Made by a program: the position numbers and the translations under genes. DNA of 64,000 bases from Amycolatopsis arida (GTDB lineage Bacteria; Actinomycetota; Actinomycetes; Mycobacteriales; Pseudonocardiaceae): positions 377,731 to 441,730 of the forward strand of contig NZ_FOWW01000001.1 in assembly GCF_900115565.1 (NCBI RefSeq), written 5' to 3'. The notes under the pieces were generated by a model. The model had not been told where the DNA came from. It worked only from the letters and a program-made list of their open reading frames with translations, and made no database searches. How positions within the stretch are numbered: position 1 is the first letter of the stretch; each line of letters begins with the position of its first letter. Shown piece after piece: positions 25,882-33,671 of the stretch.

Positions 25882-26013
25882 GGTGAGGGACCGGTCGGGC
25901 GGTTGCCGTCGCCGCGCCGCGAACGTAACGTGGAGATCACGGTTGAGCAGACAGCCACGGCCCCGATCCCCGACAGGCGGATCCCCACGAGCGCCGGTGG
26001 AAGGAGTGCAGCC

Positions 26014-26433
26014 GTGCCACTCATCGACGAGCTCGACCTGTTCCCCGCGGAGCAGCAGGCCATCCACGATCTCGACGTCCAGTCGTCACTGCTACCGAAC
26101 GGCCTGATGCTCGTCAGAGTGTCCGGCGAGGTCGACATCGTCACCGCCCCGGGGCTACGTGACCGGGTCGAGCAGGCGGTGCGCCGGTGCGCCGACGAGT
26201 CCGCGGCCGGGCTGGTGCTGGACCTCACCGGAGTCACCTTCCTCGGCACGGCCGGCCTTTCGGTCCTCCTCGAGCTCGCCGAGAACGCGGCGGGCCGCGA
26301 CCTGCCATGGGCCGTCGCGGCGGCCGGGCGCGCGGTGCTCCGGCCACTCGCGGCCACCGGTCACCTGGAGACGGTGCCGGTGTACCCGGAGGTCGACGCC
26401 GCCGCGGACGTGGTGCTGACCGGAGCCGGCTGA
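26014..26433 (+). CDS. STAS-domain anti-sigma factor antagonist
   Basis: 139 residues, STAS domain with an N-terminal extension of about 30 residues. VRVSGEVDIVTAPGLRDRV opens the domain; the usual phospho-acceptor stretch is FLGTAGLSVLLE, with Thr where many have Ser. It is the third STAS protein in the window. GTG start behind GGAAGGAG at ideal distance, which excludes the longer upstream reading. Confidence 0.9.
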   Translation: MPLIDELDLFPAEQQAIHDLDVQSSLLPNGLMLVRVSGEVDIVTAPGLRDRVEQAVRRCADESAAGLVLDLTGVTFLGTAGLSVLLELAENAAGRDLPWAVAAAGRAVLRPLAATGHLETVPVYPEVDAAADVVLTGAG

Positions 26434-26499
26434 CCCCGGCGGAGCGCGCCACCCCCGCCTAGACTCGGGCCCTGCCTGATCGGGAACGGGGAGGCCTGC

Positions 26500-26874
26500 G
26501 TGACCACGGCGGAGCCCGAGAACACGGCGGAGCCCGACAACACGGCGGAGCCCGAGCCGGACTACCGGTTCACCCTCGCCAACGAGCGCACCTTCCTGGC
26601 CTGGCTCCGCACCGCGCTGGGCCTGGTGGCCGGCGGGGTCGCGGTGCACCAGCTCGTCCCGGGATGGTCGGTGCCGGGCGCTCGCACGGCACTGGCCGCG
26701 CTGGCCCTGGCGCTGGCCACCGTGCTCGCCGCGGCGAGCTACCCGCGCTGGCGGCGGGTGCAGCGCGCGATGCGCCGGGGTGAGCCGCTCCCGAGCAGCC
26801 CGCTGGTGCCCGTGCTGGCGGTGGGCGTCCTGGTGATCACCCTCTTCGCCGCGGTGCTGGTGCTGGTCGGGTGA
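26500..26874 (+). CDS. DUF202 membrane protein (YidH-like)
   Basis: 124 residues: an acidic, repetitive N-terminus (TAEPENTAEPDNTAEPEPD), then the DUF202 signature FTLANERTFLAWLRTALGLVAGGVAV and three transmembrane helices. Function unknown; the family is found in plasma membranes of many bacteria. Its stop overlaps the next gene's GTG by 4 bases. Confidence 0.88.
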   Translation: MTTAEPENTAEPDNTAEPEPDYRFTLANERTFLAWLRTALGLVAGGVAVHQLVPGWSVPGARTALAALALALATVLAAASYPRWRRVQRAMRRGEPLPSSPLVPVLAVGVLVITLFAAVLVLVG

Positions 26875-27182
26875 AGGGCGGCGACGGGCTGCAGCCGCAG
26901 CGCACCGGGCTGGCCTGGCAACGCACGGCGCTGGCCGCCGCCGTGGTCACCCTGGTGCTGCTGCACGCGGTGGCGGGCGCCGGCGGCACTCGAGTGGTGC
27001 CCGCGGTCGTGGCGGCGGGCGGCACGACCACGCTGCTGGCCGTCGCCGGCTGGTACCGCGGCCGCGAGCTGCGCGGGCGGCGACCGGGGCGGGCCGGCCG
27101 GTCACTGGTCGCCGCGGCCGCCGGCGCGGTGCTGCTCACGGCCGCGGCCACACTGGCGCTCGTGCCGTGGTGGCCGCGCTGA
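26871..27182 (+). CDS. Second DUF202-like membrane protein
   Basis: 103 residues with the short form of the same signature (QPQRTGLAWQRTALAAAVVT) and three hydrophobic helices. Its GTG overlaps the preceding DUF202 stop (GTGA), so the two are made together and may form a heteromeric membrane complex. Function unknown. Confidence 0.85.
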   Translation: MKGGDGLQPQRTGLAWQRTALAAAVVTLVLLHAVAGAGGTRVVPAVVAAGGTTTLLAVAGWYRGRELRGRRPGRAGRSLVAAAAGAVLLTAAATLALVPWWPR

Positions 27183-27516
27183 GCTTCACCCCCTTCGAGT
27201 GCGAGACGCGCCGTAGCCAGGTCTCGTTGCGGACTTCGCGGACGTGTTCGCTATCTTTACGAACGATCTACGCGGTTGAGCAACCAGCCGCAGCGCGCCA
27301 GGCCACCGCTCGAACCACCGGCGGTTCGCCTGGCGTTCGCGCGAAGCGAGACGCTGCCGCTGCGCTCCCGCGGGGTCGTCCCCTGCCGGTGGTCGGCGCT
27401 GCGGCGCTCCTCGCGTGCGTTCCGTTGGCCGATCGAGGGGAGTCGTGATGTCCCAGCAGTTGCCGTACCCGTCGCCGGCCTGTGCCCGGACGAGCTGAGG
27501 GCGACGGTTCGGCGCC
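27183..27516. other. Leader region of the ANTAR gene
   Basis: 334 bases. It includes a less GC-rich promoter-like stretch (27240-27275, TTCGCTATCTTTACGAACGA) and, at 27448-27498, a 16-codon reading frame with a strong GAGGGGAG ribosome site in the same frame as the ANTAR gene. No other gene is seen. Confidence 0.5.
27448..27498 (+). other. Short upstream reading frame in frame with the ANTAR gene
   Basis: ATG at 27448 follows GAGGGGAG by four bases, then 16 codons (MSQQLPYPSPACARTS) to a TGA at 27496. The ANTAR gene's only plausible start, GTG 27517, lies in the same frame 18 bases after the stop and lacks a ribosome site. This could be a leader peptide with reinitiation, or the original start now cut off by a nonsense codon. 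Confidence 0.45.
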
Positions 27517-28044
27517 GTGGGCTACACCACGAACAGCGGTCGGCACGACCCCGACGCCGGGGACGACGAGCTGCGAGCGCGAATCGCGGACCTGCAGAAC
27601 GAGCTGAACGGGCTGCGCAGGGCGCTGCACACCCGGGCGACGATCGAGCAGGCGATGGGCGTGCTGATCGTGTCGCACCGCTGCACGCCGCAGCAGGCGT
27701 TCCGGATCCTGGTACGGCTGTCCCAGCAACACAACATCAAGCTGTACCGGGTGGCCCAGGTGCTGGTGCGGCTGGCGGCTCGGGTCGAGCCGGACCGGTT
27801 GGAGCCGCTGCTGCGGCGGGCCGCGCAGACCGGCGGTCCTGGACTGGAGCCGGTTGACTCCGCCGCGGAGCCGGCGGAGCCCGACTCCGCGCTGATCGCG
27901 CTCGCCCGCCGGCTGGTGGACGCGGACAAGGACGGCATGGACGGCGACGCGCGGGAGGCGCTCACCGACCTGTACGAGCTGCTGGTCGAGCGGGGCTGGG
28001 TGCCCCCGTACGAGACACTGGCCACCCTGCGCGTCCGCCCCTAG
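27517..28044 (+). CDS. ANTAR-domain RNA-binding antiterminator
   Basis: 175 residues. A short coiled coil (ELRARIADLQNELNGLRRAL) precedes the ANTAR three-helix domain (TRATIEQAMGVLIVSHRCTPQQAFRIL...YRVAQVLV) at about residues 38-90. ANTAR proteins bind paired RNA hairpins and prevent termination. The C-terminal 80 residues are not assigned. The start is uncertain: the GTG at 27517 has no ribosome site, and an in-frame ATG with a strong site lies upstream of a stop codon. Confidence 0.8.
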   Translation: MGYTTNSGRHDPDAGDDELRARIADLQNELNGLRRALHTRATIEQAMGVLIVSHRCTPQQAFRILVRLSQQHNIKLYRVAQVLVRLAARVEPDRLEPLLRRAAQTGGPGLEPVDSAAEPAEPDSALIALARRLVDADKDGMDGDAREALTDLYELLVERGWVPPYETLATLRVRP

Positions 28045-28063
28045 CCGGAACTCTCCGAGCCGC

Positions 28064-29044
28064 TCACGTGGAGGCGTCGCGCAGCGCCGGCAGCAGCTCG
28101 GTCCTGGCGAAGTCGAAGAAGCCCTCCTGCTGGTCACCGCCGATCTGCACCAGCGCCAGATCGGTGAACCCGGCCTCCCGGAACGGCTTGGCCGCCGCCA
28201 CGATCGACCCGACGTCGGGCCCGCACGGGATGTTCTTCGCCACGTCGTCCTCGGTGACGAACTGGGTGGCCGCGGCGAACCCCGCCGTCCCCGGCAGCTC
28301 GGAGTTGACCTTCCAGCCGCCGGCGAACCAGCGGAACTGCTCGTGCGCGCGGCGTCGGGCGGCGGCCGGGTCGCGGTCCCAGGCGATCGGCATCTGCCCG
28401 ATCTTGCGGGTGGGCTCCAGCTCGAGGTCGGCCCGCTCGGCGTCCCAGGCGCGGCACAGCTCACCCTTGGGCTCCACGGCGATGAGCGCGTCGGCCATCG
28501 GGGCGAAGTTGCGCACCGACTGCATGCCGGACACCGCGACCGCGACCGGGGTCCGCCGCTCGGGCAGGTCCCACAGCTTGGCGGAGTCGACCCGGTAGTG
28601 CTTCCCGGCGAAGTTGACGTAGCCGCCGTCGAAGAGTTCCTCGATGATCATCAACGCCTCGGTGAGCATCTCGTGCCGCACGTTGACCGGCGGCCAGCCC
28701 CGGCCCACCACGTGCTCGTTCAGGTTCTCCCCCGCCCCGACGCCGAGGGTGAACCGGCCGTCGGCGAGCAGGTTCACCGTCGCGGCCTTCTGCGCCACGA
28801 CGGCCGGGTGATAGCGCAGGATCGGGCAGGTCACGTAGCTCATCAGCTCGACCCGGCTGGTGACGTGCGCGACCGCGCCCAGCACGCTCCAGGCGTAGGG
28901 GGCGTGGCCCTGGGAGTCGAGCCACGGGAAGTAGTGGTCGCTCATCACCTCGAAGTCGAAGCCGGCCTCCTCGGCCGCGCCGGCGAAGTCCACCAGCGAC
29001 TTCGGGTCGGCCTGCTCGGTCAATAGTGTGTAGCCGAAGCGCAT
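28064..29044 (-). CDS. F420-dependent LLM-class oxidoreductase
   Basis: 326 residues, luciferase-like monooxygenase fold of the F420-dependent glucose-6-phosphate dehydrogenase-like group. Typical stretches are MRFGYTLLTEQADP, FDFEVMSDHYFPW, the non-prolyl cis-peptide region SYVTCPILRYHPAVVAQKAAT, and FTLGVGAGENLNEHVVG. Uses coenzyme F420 to oxidise or reduce an unidentified substrate. It follows the WhiB gene by 34 bases on the same strand, so the two may be cotranscribed. Confidence 0.9.
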   Translation of the reverse strand: MRFGYTLLTEQADPKSLVDFAGAAEEAGFDFEVMSDHYFPWLDSQGHAPYAWSVLGAVAHVTSRVELMSYVTCPILRYHPAVVAQKAATVNLLADGRFTLGVGAGENLNEHVVGRGWPPVNVRHEMLTEALMIIEELFDGGYVNFAGKHYRVDSAKLWDLPERRTPVAVAVSGMQSVRNFAPMADALIAVEPKGELCRAWDAERADLELEPTRKIGQMPIAWDRDPAAARRRAHEQFRWFAGGWKVNSELPGTAGFAAATQFVTEDDVAKNIPCGPDVGSIVAAAKPFREAGFTDLALVQIGGDQQEGFFDFARTELLPALRDAST

Positions 29045-29078
29045 CGCGCTCCCCCTTGTCCCCGTCGGTGCTCGGTGC

Positions 29079-29372
29079 TCAGGCCACCGGGAGGTGGCGG
29101 CGACGTCGGATGGCCTCCCGCCGCTCGGCCTCGTCGAGGCCGCCCCACACCCCGAAGGGCTCCTGCGCGGTGAGCGCGTGGTGGCGGCACTCCACGATCA
29201 CCGGACAGCTCCGGCAGATCCGCTTCGCCCTGGCGACCCGGTCCGACCGGGCGTAGCCCCGCTCCCCGTCGGGGTGGAAGAACAACGCGGCGTCGAGGTT
29301 GCGGCAGTGGCCGCGCCGCTGCCACTCCCAGATCTCCGCCACGGGAGGGGGCAGCCGGGACGTGTCGGTCAT
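29079..29372 (-). CDS. WhiB-family regulator, second copy
   Basis: 97 residues with Cys23, Cys53, Cys56, Cys62 and GVWGG, the same spacing as the protein at 18129-18434; the two also share SRLP near the start, ALFFHPDGERG and QEPFGVWGGL. It is therefore a second WhiD/WhiB3-like protein. ATG at 29372 follows GGAGG by eight bases. A weaker SigF-like site (GTGT, 16 bases, GGGTA) lies at 29412-29436, 40 bases upstream. Confidence 0.92.
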   Translation of the reverse strand: MTDTSRLPPPVAEIWEWQRRGHCRNLDAALFFHPDGERGYARSDRVARAKRICRSCPVIVECRHHALTAQEPFGVWGGLDEAERREAIRRRRHLPVA

Positions 29373-29451
29373 CCTGGTCACCTCCGCGTTGCTGGCGCTG
29401 TCCGGGTTAGGTACCCGGTGGCGGGGCGATCCACACTCCGCGGCTCAGCTC

Positions 29452-30768
29452 TCACCCACGCTCGCCGCCCGCGCGGGCGAACGCCCGGCGCGGCTCGTGC
29501 TGCTGGCCGGTGGCGACGACCTGCCGCGGGAACGGCAGCGACAGCGCCCAGTCCGCGGCGACCCTGGCCTTGTGGTGCAGCGTGGGCAGCTTCGCGAGGT
29601 GGTAGGTGCGGTGCAGCACCCATGCCGGCGCGCCCTTGATCTTGACACCGTAGATCTCGGCGACGCCACGGTAGAGGCCGAGGCTGGCCACCGAGCCGGC
29701 GTAGCGGTGCTTGTACTTGCCGAGCCGCCCGCCGCGCAGGGTGGCGACGATGTTGCGGACCAGCTGCTTGGCCTGCCGGGTGGCGTGCTGGGCCGACGGT
29801 GCGCAGGTGGCGTTCGGGTCGGCGCTGGTGAGGTCGGGAACGGCGGCGCAGTCGCCGGCGGCGAACACGTCCGGCACGCCCTCGACCCGCAGGGTGGCGT
29901 CGCACTTCACCCGGCCGCGCTCGTCGAGCGGCAGGTCGGTCTCGGCGAGCATCGGGTTGGCCTTCACGCCCGCGGTCCACACCAGCGTGTCGGCGTCGTA
30001 CTCGGTACCGTCGCTGAGCACCATGTGGCAGTTCTCCGCCGACTTGAGCGTGGTGTCCAGGTGGACCCGGATGCCGCGCTCGGTGAGCCGGTCGAGGGTG
30101 TACTGGGCGAGCGGGGCGCTCACCTCGGGCATGATCCGGCTCATGGCCTCCACCAGCACGAACCTGGTGTCGTCCGGATCGATGCCGGCGTAGAACGCGG
30201 CGGCCTGACGGGTGGCGTCCTCCAGCTCGGCGAGCGCCTCCACGCCGGCGTAGCCGCCGCCGACGAACACGAACGTCAGCAGCTTGCCGCGCAGCTCGGG
30301 ATCGTCGGTGCTGGCCGCCGCGTCGAGCCGGGACAGGACGTGGTTGCGCAGGTAGATGGCCTCCTCGAGGGTCTTGAAGCCAATCGCGTGCTCGGCCACG
30401 CCCGGGATCGGGATGATCTTGGACACCGAGCCGGGGGCCACCACCAGGAGGTCGTAGCCGAGCCGGCGGACGTCGCCGCCGGCGACCTGGAGGGTGATCG
30501 TGCGCGCGGCGCTGTCGATCCCGGTGACCTCGGCCGTCGTCACGTCACAGCCGGGGAGCACCTCGCGCAGCGGCACCACCACGTGCCTCGGCTCCACCGA
30601 GCCGGCCGCGGCCTCGGCGAGGAACGGTTGGTAGGTCATGTACGAGCGGGCGTCCACCACGGTGATGGTCGCCTCGTCGGCGGTGAGCGCGCGGCGCAGC
30701 CGGGTGGCGGCGGTCAGCCCGACGTGGCCACCGCCGATCACGACGATGCGGGTGGGCTCGTGCGGCAT
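29452..30768 (-). CDS. ndh: Type II NADH dehydrogenase
   Basis: 438 residues, two-dinucleotide-binding-domain flavoprotein: FAD motif VIGGGHVGL at residue 9, NADH motif FVGGGYAGVEALAEL near 173, and a C-terminal FAD segment VFAAGDCAAVPD. NDH-2 oxidises NADH and reduces the quinone pool without pumping protons; the C-terminal region (KLPTLHHKARVAADW) is the amphipathic membrane-binding part. It follows a small acidic gene by 5 bases. Confidence 0.92.
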   Translation of the reverse strand: MPHEPTRIVVIGGGHVGLTAATRLRRALTADEATITVVDARSYMTYQPFLAEAAAGSVEPRHVVVPLREVLPGCDVTTAEVTGIDSAARTITLQVAGGDVRRLGYDLLVVAPGSVSKIIPIPGVAEHAIGFKTLEEAIYLRNHVLSRLDAAASTDDPELRGKLLTFVFVGGGYAGVEALAELEDATRQAAAFYAGIDPDDTRFVLVEAMSRIMPEVSAPLAQYTLDRLTERGIRVHLDTTLKSAENCHMVLSDGTEYDADTLVWTAGVKANPMLAETDLPLDERGRVKCDATLRVEGVPDVFAAGDCAAVPDLTSADPNATCAPSAQHATRQAKQLVRNIVATLRGGRLGKYKHRYAGSVASLGLYRGVAEIYGVKIKGAPAWVLHRTYHLAKLPTLHHKARVAADWALSLPFPRQVVATGQQHEPRRAFARAGGERG

Positions 30769-30773
30769 CGCGG

Positions 30774-31007
30774 CTACACCTCCCGGGGGTCGTCCACTTC
30801 GTACTCGACGACGGTGGCCTGGTCGGCGACGTCGCCGGGGTTGGCCTCGAACGGCGGCTCGCCCTGCGACGGTGTCGACTCGGCCAGGTCGCTCGGGTTG
30901 GCCTCGAGCGGCACCCGGATCTCGTCGGGGTCGGTGCCGTCGTCGACCACCGGCTGCTGCTGCTCCTGCACGTCGGCGTCCGGCTTGAGGTCACGTGTCG
31001 GGTCCAT
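30774..31007 (-). CDS. Small acidic hypothetical protein
   Basis: 77 residues, very acidic, probably disordered. It has two related segments, EIRVPLEANPSDLAE and EPPFEANPGDVADQATVVEYEVDDPREV, a pattern seen in small actinobacterial proteins of unknown function. ATG at 31007. Cotranscribed with ndh (5-base gap). A GGGTA box with a poor -35 (GATT, 16 bases) at 31018-31042 is a weak SigF-like candidate. Confidence 0.7.
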   Translation of the reverse strand: MDPTRDLKPDADVQEQQQPVVDDGTDPDEIRVPLEANPSDLAESTPSQGEPPFEANPGDVADQATVVEYEVDDPREV

Positions 31008-31076
31008 GTGCTCGTGGTACCCGCGGGTGCCGGGCCTCAATCGCCGTGGGTCCGGCCGGGTTGGTGCCGCGCGTGC

Positions 31077-31829
31077 TCACCCACAGCGCTCGGTCAGCCA
31101 GCCGCCGATCGTCTCGGCCACGGCAGCGGGGGCCTCCAGCGGGCTGAGGTGGCCGGCGCCGGGGATCTCCACGAAACGGGCGTCGGGCATGCTCCCGGCC
31201 AGCGCGCGGGCGGCGTCGGGCGGAGTGAGCGTGTCGTGCCGGCCGACGACGACCAGCGCGGGCACGGTCGCGGCGCGGAGGAGGTCGGTCGAGTCCGGGC
31301 GGTCGGCCATGGCGCGCTGGGCCCACGCCACGCCGGCCGGTGGCTGGTCGTCGACCATCTCGCGCGCCGTGGCCACGACGTCCGGCCCCGCGTCGGGGCC
31401 GAGCAGCTTGGGCAGCATCGCGTCGGCCAGCCAGCCCGCGACGCCCTCGCGCTCGGCGCGCTCGGCGACGGCGAGCCGGTTCTCCCTGGCGGCGGCGTCG
31501 TCCACGGTGGACTTGGTGTCGACGAGCACCAGCCCGGCGACCCGCTCCGGCGCGGCGCGGAGCACCGCCATGGTGACGTAGCCGCCCATCGAGCAGCCGC
31601 CGAGCACGACGCGGTCCAACTCCAGCTTGTCCAGCATGGCGAGGACGTCGCGGGCGGCGTCGTCGAGGGTGGGCGCGCGATCGGTGTCCGGCAGCGGGGA
31701 ACGGCCGAGCCCGCGCTGGTCGGGGGTGATGAGCCGGGTGCGGGCGGCCAGCGGCTCCCGGACGCCGTGCCACATGCGGGCGTCGACCGGGAAGGCGTGC
31801 AGCAGTACCAGAGGGATCATGGTCCGCAT
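31077..31829 (-). CDS. Alpha/beta hydrolase
   Basis: 250 residues, alpha/beta hydrolase fold with HAFPVDARMW at the start, nucleophile elbow GGCSMGGYV, acid in VVVGRHDTLTPP, and catalytic His in IPGAGHLSPLEAP. Similar to 3-oxoadipate enol-lactonase/haloperoxidase-like esterases; substrate unknown. ATG at 31829 or 31820; the longer frame upstream is the wrong-frame reading of the neighbour. Confidence 0.87.
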   Translation of the reverse strand: MRTMIPLVLLHAFPVDARMWHGVREPLAARTRLITPDQRGLGRSPLPDTDRAPTLDDAARDVLAMLDKLELDRVVLGGCSMGGYVTMAVLRAAPERVAGLVLVDTKSTVDDAAARENRLAVAERAEREGVAGWLADAMLPKLLGPDAGPDVVATAREMVDDQPPAGVAWAQRAMADRPDSTDLLRAATVPALVVVGRHDTLTPPDAARALAGSMPDARFVEIPGAGHLSPLEAPAAVAETIGGWLTERCG

Positions 31830-31906
31830 TCTGTCGGAGGTGCCGGTTGGGTTCAGTGCCATGCGGCACGACCTGCGTGAACACTGCTGTGTCCGCGCGT
31901 CGTGAT

Positions 31907-31981
31907 CACGTGTCGGCGCCGCAGGGCGCGGAGACGCGTGCACAGAACGCGGACACGCGTGCGGGGAGCGCGGACACAGCC
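31907..31981. repeat. 21-bp tandem array, GCGGACAC type (second site)
   Basis: 21-base units at 31928 and 31949, a partial unit at 31970 and a diverged one at 31907; core GCGGACACGCGTGCGGGGAGC. Same family as 10694-10777, here between the hydrolase promoter region and a convergent-strand small gene. Confidence 0.75.
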
Positions 31982-31989
31982 GTAGGGGG

Positions 31990-32265
31990 TCAGCGGCGGC
32001 GGGTGCGAGCCTGCCAGCAGCCGCGGTGCCAGTGGCGGCGGTCGGCGACCGAGCCGGTCTCGTCGGCCGGCCACACCACCAGGTGCGGTGTCCCCGGGCG
32101 GATCTCGTGGTCGCAGCCGGGACAGCGGTAGAACTTCGTGGCCTGCGCGCCGGGCACGGTGCGCACCACCCAGTCGCCGTCCGGCCCGGACTCCGGGCGC
32201 GCCCACCCCGTCGACGGGCCCACGCCGCGGGGCACGTCGAGCCGGGGTCGGTTCCGTCGGGGCAC
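31990..32265 (-). CDS. Small zinc-binding hypothetical protein
   Basis: 91 residues with a probable zinc site made of CPGCDHEIRPG and HWHRGCW (CxxC...HxxC), flanked by basic tails. Widespread actinobacterial proteins of this shape are unassigned in function. GTG start preceded by GGAG. Confidence 0.78.
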   Translation of the reverse strand: MPRRNRPRLDVPRGVGPSTGWARPESGPDGDWVVRTVPGAQATKFYRCPGCDHEIRPGTPHLVVWPADETGSVADRRHWHRGCWQARTRRR

Positions 32266-32283
32266 GGCTCCACGGTAAGCGAG

Positions 32284-33048
32284 TCAGCCCGCGAAATAGG
32301 CGGCGGGCGGCAGGCCCACCCCCTTCCGGAACGCGGCCGCGAACGCGCTCGGCGTGGCATACCCGACGCGGCGTGCCACCGCGGCCAGCGGCATTCCCTC
32401 CGCCAGCATCGGCAGCGCCGCTCGCAGCCGAGCCTGGGTCCGCCATCGCCCGAACGTCAGCCCCGTCTCCGCCCGGAAGATCCGGGTCAGGTGCCGCGGG
32501 CTGGCGCCCACCTCCCGGCCGAAGTCGGCCAGGTCCCGCTGGTCGGCGGGGTCGGCCAGCAGCGCGTCGGCCACCCGGCGGGCCCGCGGGTCGGCCGGCC
32601 GCGGCGCCCCGATCGGCGCCACCGCGACCGGTTCGAGCAGGTCGAACACCACCGCCTCGGCCCGTAGCCGCGCGGGCGGGGTGAGCTCACCGTGGGTCAG
32701 GTACTCCAGCAGCTCGCGCAGCAACGGCCCGACCGCCACCATCGCCGGCGCCGGCCAGTCCACCGGGCAGCGGGCCGGGTCGAGGTACACCCCGCGCAGC
32801 GCCGCCCGCCCCGCCGCCCCGGTGCGGTGCACGACCCCGGCGGGCAGCCACAGCGCCCGGTTCGGCGGCAGCACCCACTGCACGGCCCCCACCTCGACCA
32901 GCGCCACCCCGCCGGCCGCCCAGGCCAGCTGGTGATGGTTGTGCACGTGCGCGGGCGTCCAGCCGTTGACCGGCAGTGCGAACTCCCCCAGCACCATCGC
33001 GCCGACCCCGGGTGGCACGACCCCCACGACATGTCCGTCTGGCGACAT
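32284..33048 (-). CDS. AraC-family transcriptional regulator with cupin domain
   Basis: 254 residues: N-terminal cupin sensor (HVHNHHQLAWAAGGVALVEV, residues ~35-110) and C-terminal double HTH of the AraC type (DLADFGREVGASPRHLTRIFRAETGLTFGRWRTQARLRAAL, then VARRVGYATPSAFAAAFRKGVGLPP). Start ATG at 33048. Divergent from the methyltransferase at 33105, which it may regulate. Confidence 0.9.
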   Translation of the reverse strand: MSPDGHVVGVVPPGVGAMVLGEFALPVNGWTPAHVHNHHQLAWAAGGVALVEVGAVQWVLPPNRALWLPAGVVHRTGAAGRAALRGVYLDPARCPVDWPAPAMVAVGPLLRELLEYLTHGELTPPARLRAEAVVFDLLEPVAVAPIGAPRPADPRARRVADALLADPADQRDLADFGREVGASPRHLTRIFRAETGLTFGRWRTQARLRAALPMLAEGMPLAAVARRVGYATPSAFAAAFRKGVGLPPAAYFAG

Positions 33049-33104
33049 CACGTGGCACCCTAACGTCTTTCGGACACGCCGGCTCGCTTCTAGCGTCGAA
33101 GCCC

Positions 33105-33668
33105 ATGAACTGGTTGCACCGCAAGATCTGCGGCTCCGCCCGCTGGGCGCGGAAGGTGGAGCGCGACATGCTGCCGTGGGCACTCGACGGCGTGGACCTC
33201 GGCGACCGGGTGCTGGAGATCGGCCCCGGCTACGGCGCCACGCTCCGTCCGCTCGCCGCCAGGGCGCCGAAGCTGACCGCCGTGGAGCTCGACCCGACGC
33301 TGGCCGCCCGGCTGAGCGCCGAGCACGGCGACCGCGTGCGGGTCGTCCAGGGTGACGGCGCGGACCTGCCGCTGGACGGCGCGCGGTTCGACGCGGTGGT
33401 GTGCTTCACGATGCTGCACCACGTCCCCACCCCGGCGCGGCAGGACGCCCTGTTCGCCGAGGCACTGCGGGTGCTGCGGCCCGGCGGGACCTTCGCCGGC
33501 GCCGACGGGGTGGACCGGTGGCCGTTCCGGTTGCTGCACCTCGGCGACACCTACCAGCCGGTGCCGCCGGAGACGCTGCCCGCGCGGCTGCGCGCCGCCG
33601 GCTTCGTCGACGTCACCACCAGCGTGGTCGAGGGTCGGGTGCAGCGGTTCCGGGCGCGCCGGCCGTGA
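33105..33668 (+). CDS. Class I SAM-dependent methyltransferase
   Basis: 187 residues, Rossmann methyltransferase: SAM motif I VLEIGPGYGATL, acidic VELDP, VVQGDGADLPL, and VVCFTMLHHV. Substrate unknown. Divergent partner of the AraC regulator, separated by 56 bases; the shared region is its likely control point. Confidence 0.9.
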   Translation: MNWLHRKICGSARWARKVERDMLPWALDGVDLGDRVLEIGPGYGATLRPLAARAPKLTAVELDPTLAARLSAEHGDRVRVVQGDGADLPLDGARFDAVVCFTMLHHVPTPARQDALFAEALRVLRPGGTFAGADGVDRWPFRLLHLGDTYQPVPPETLPARLRAAGFVDVTTSVVEGRVQRFRARRP

Positions 33669-33671
33669 CGC

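Noticed and set aside
27276-27857. Protein gene overlapping the ANTAR leader
   Set aside because: Arg-rich frame without motifs; the ANTAR domain in another frame accounts for the coding signal.
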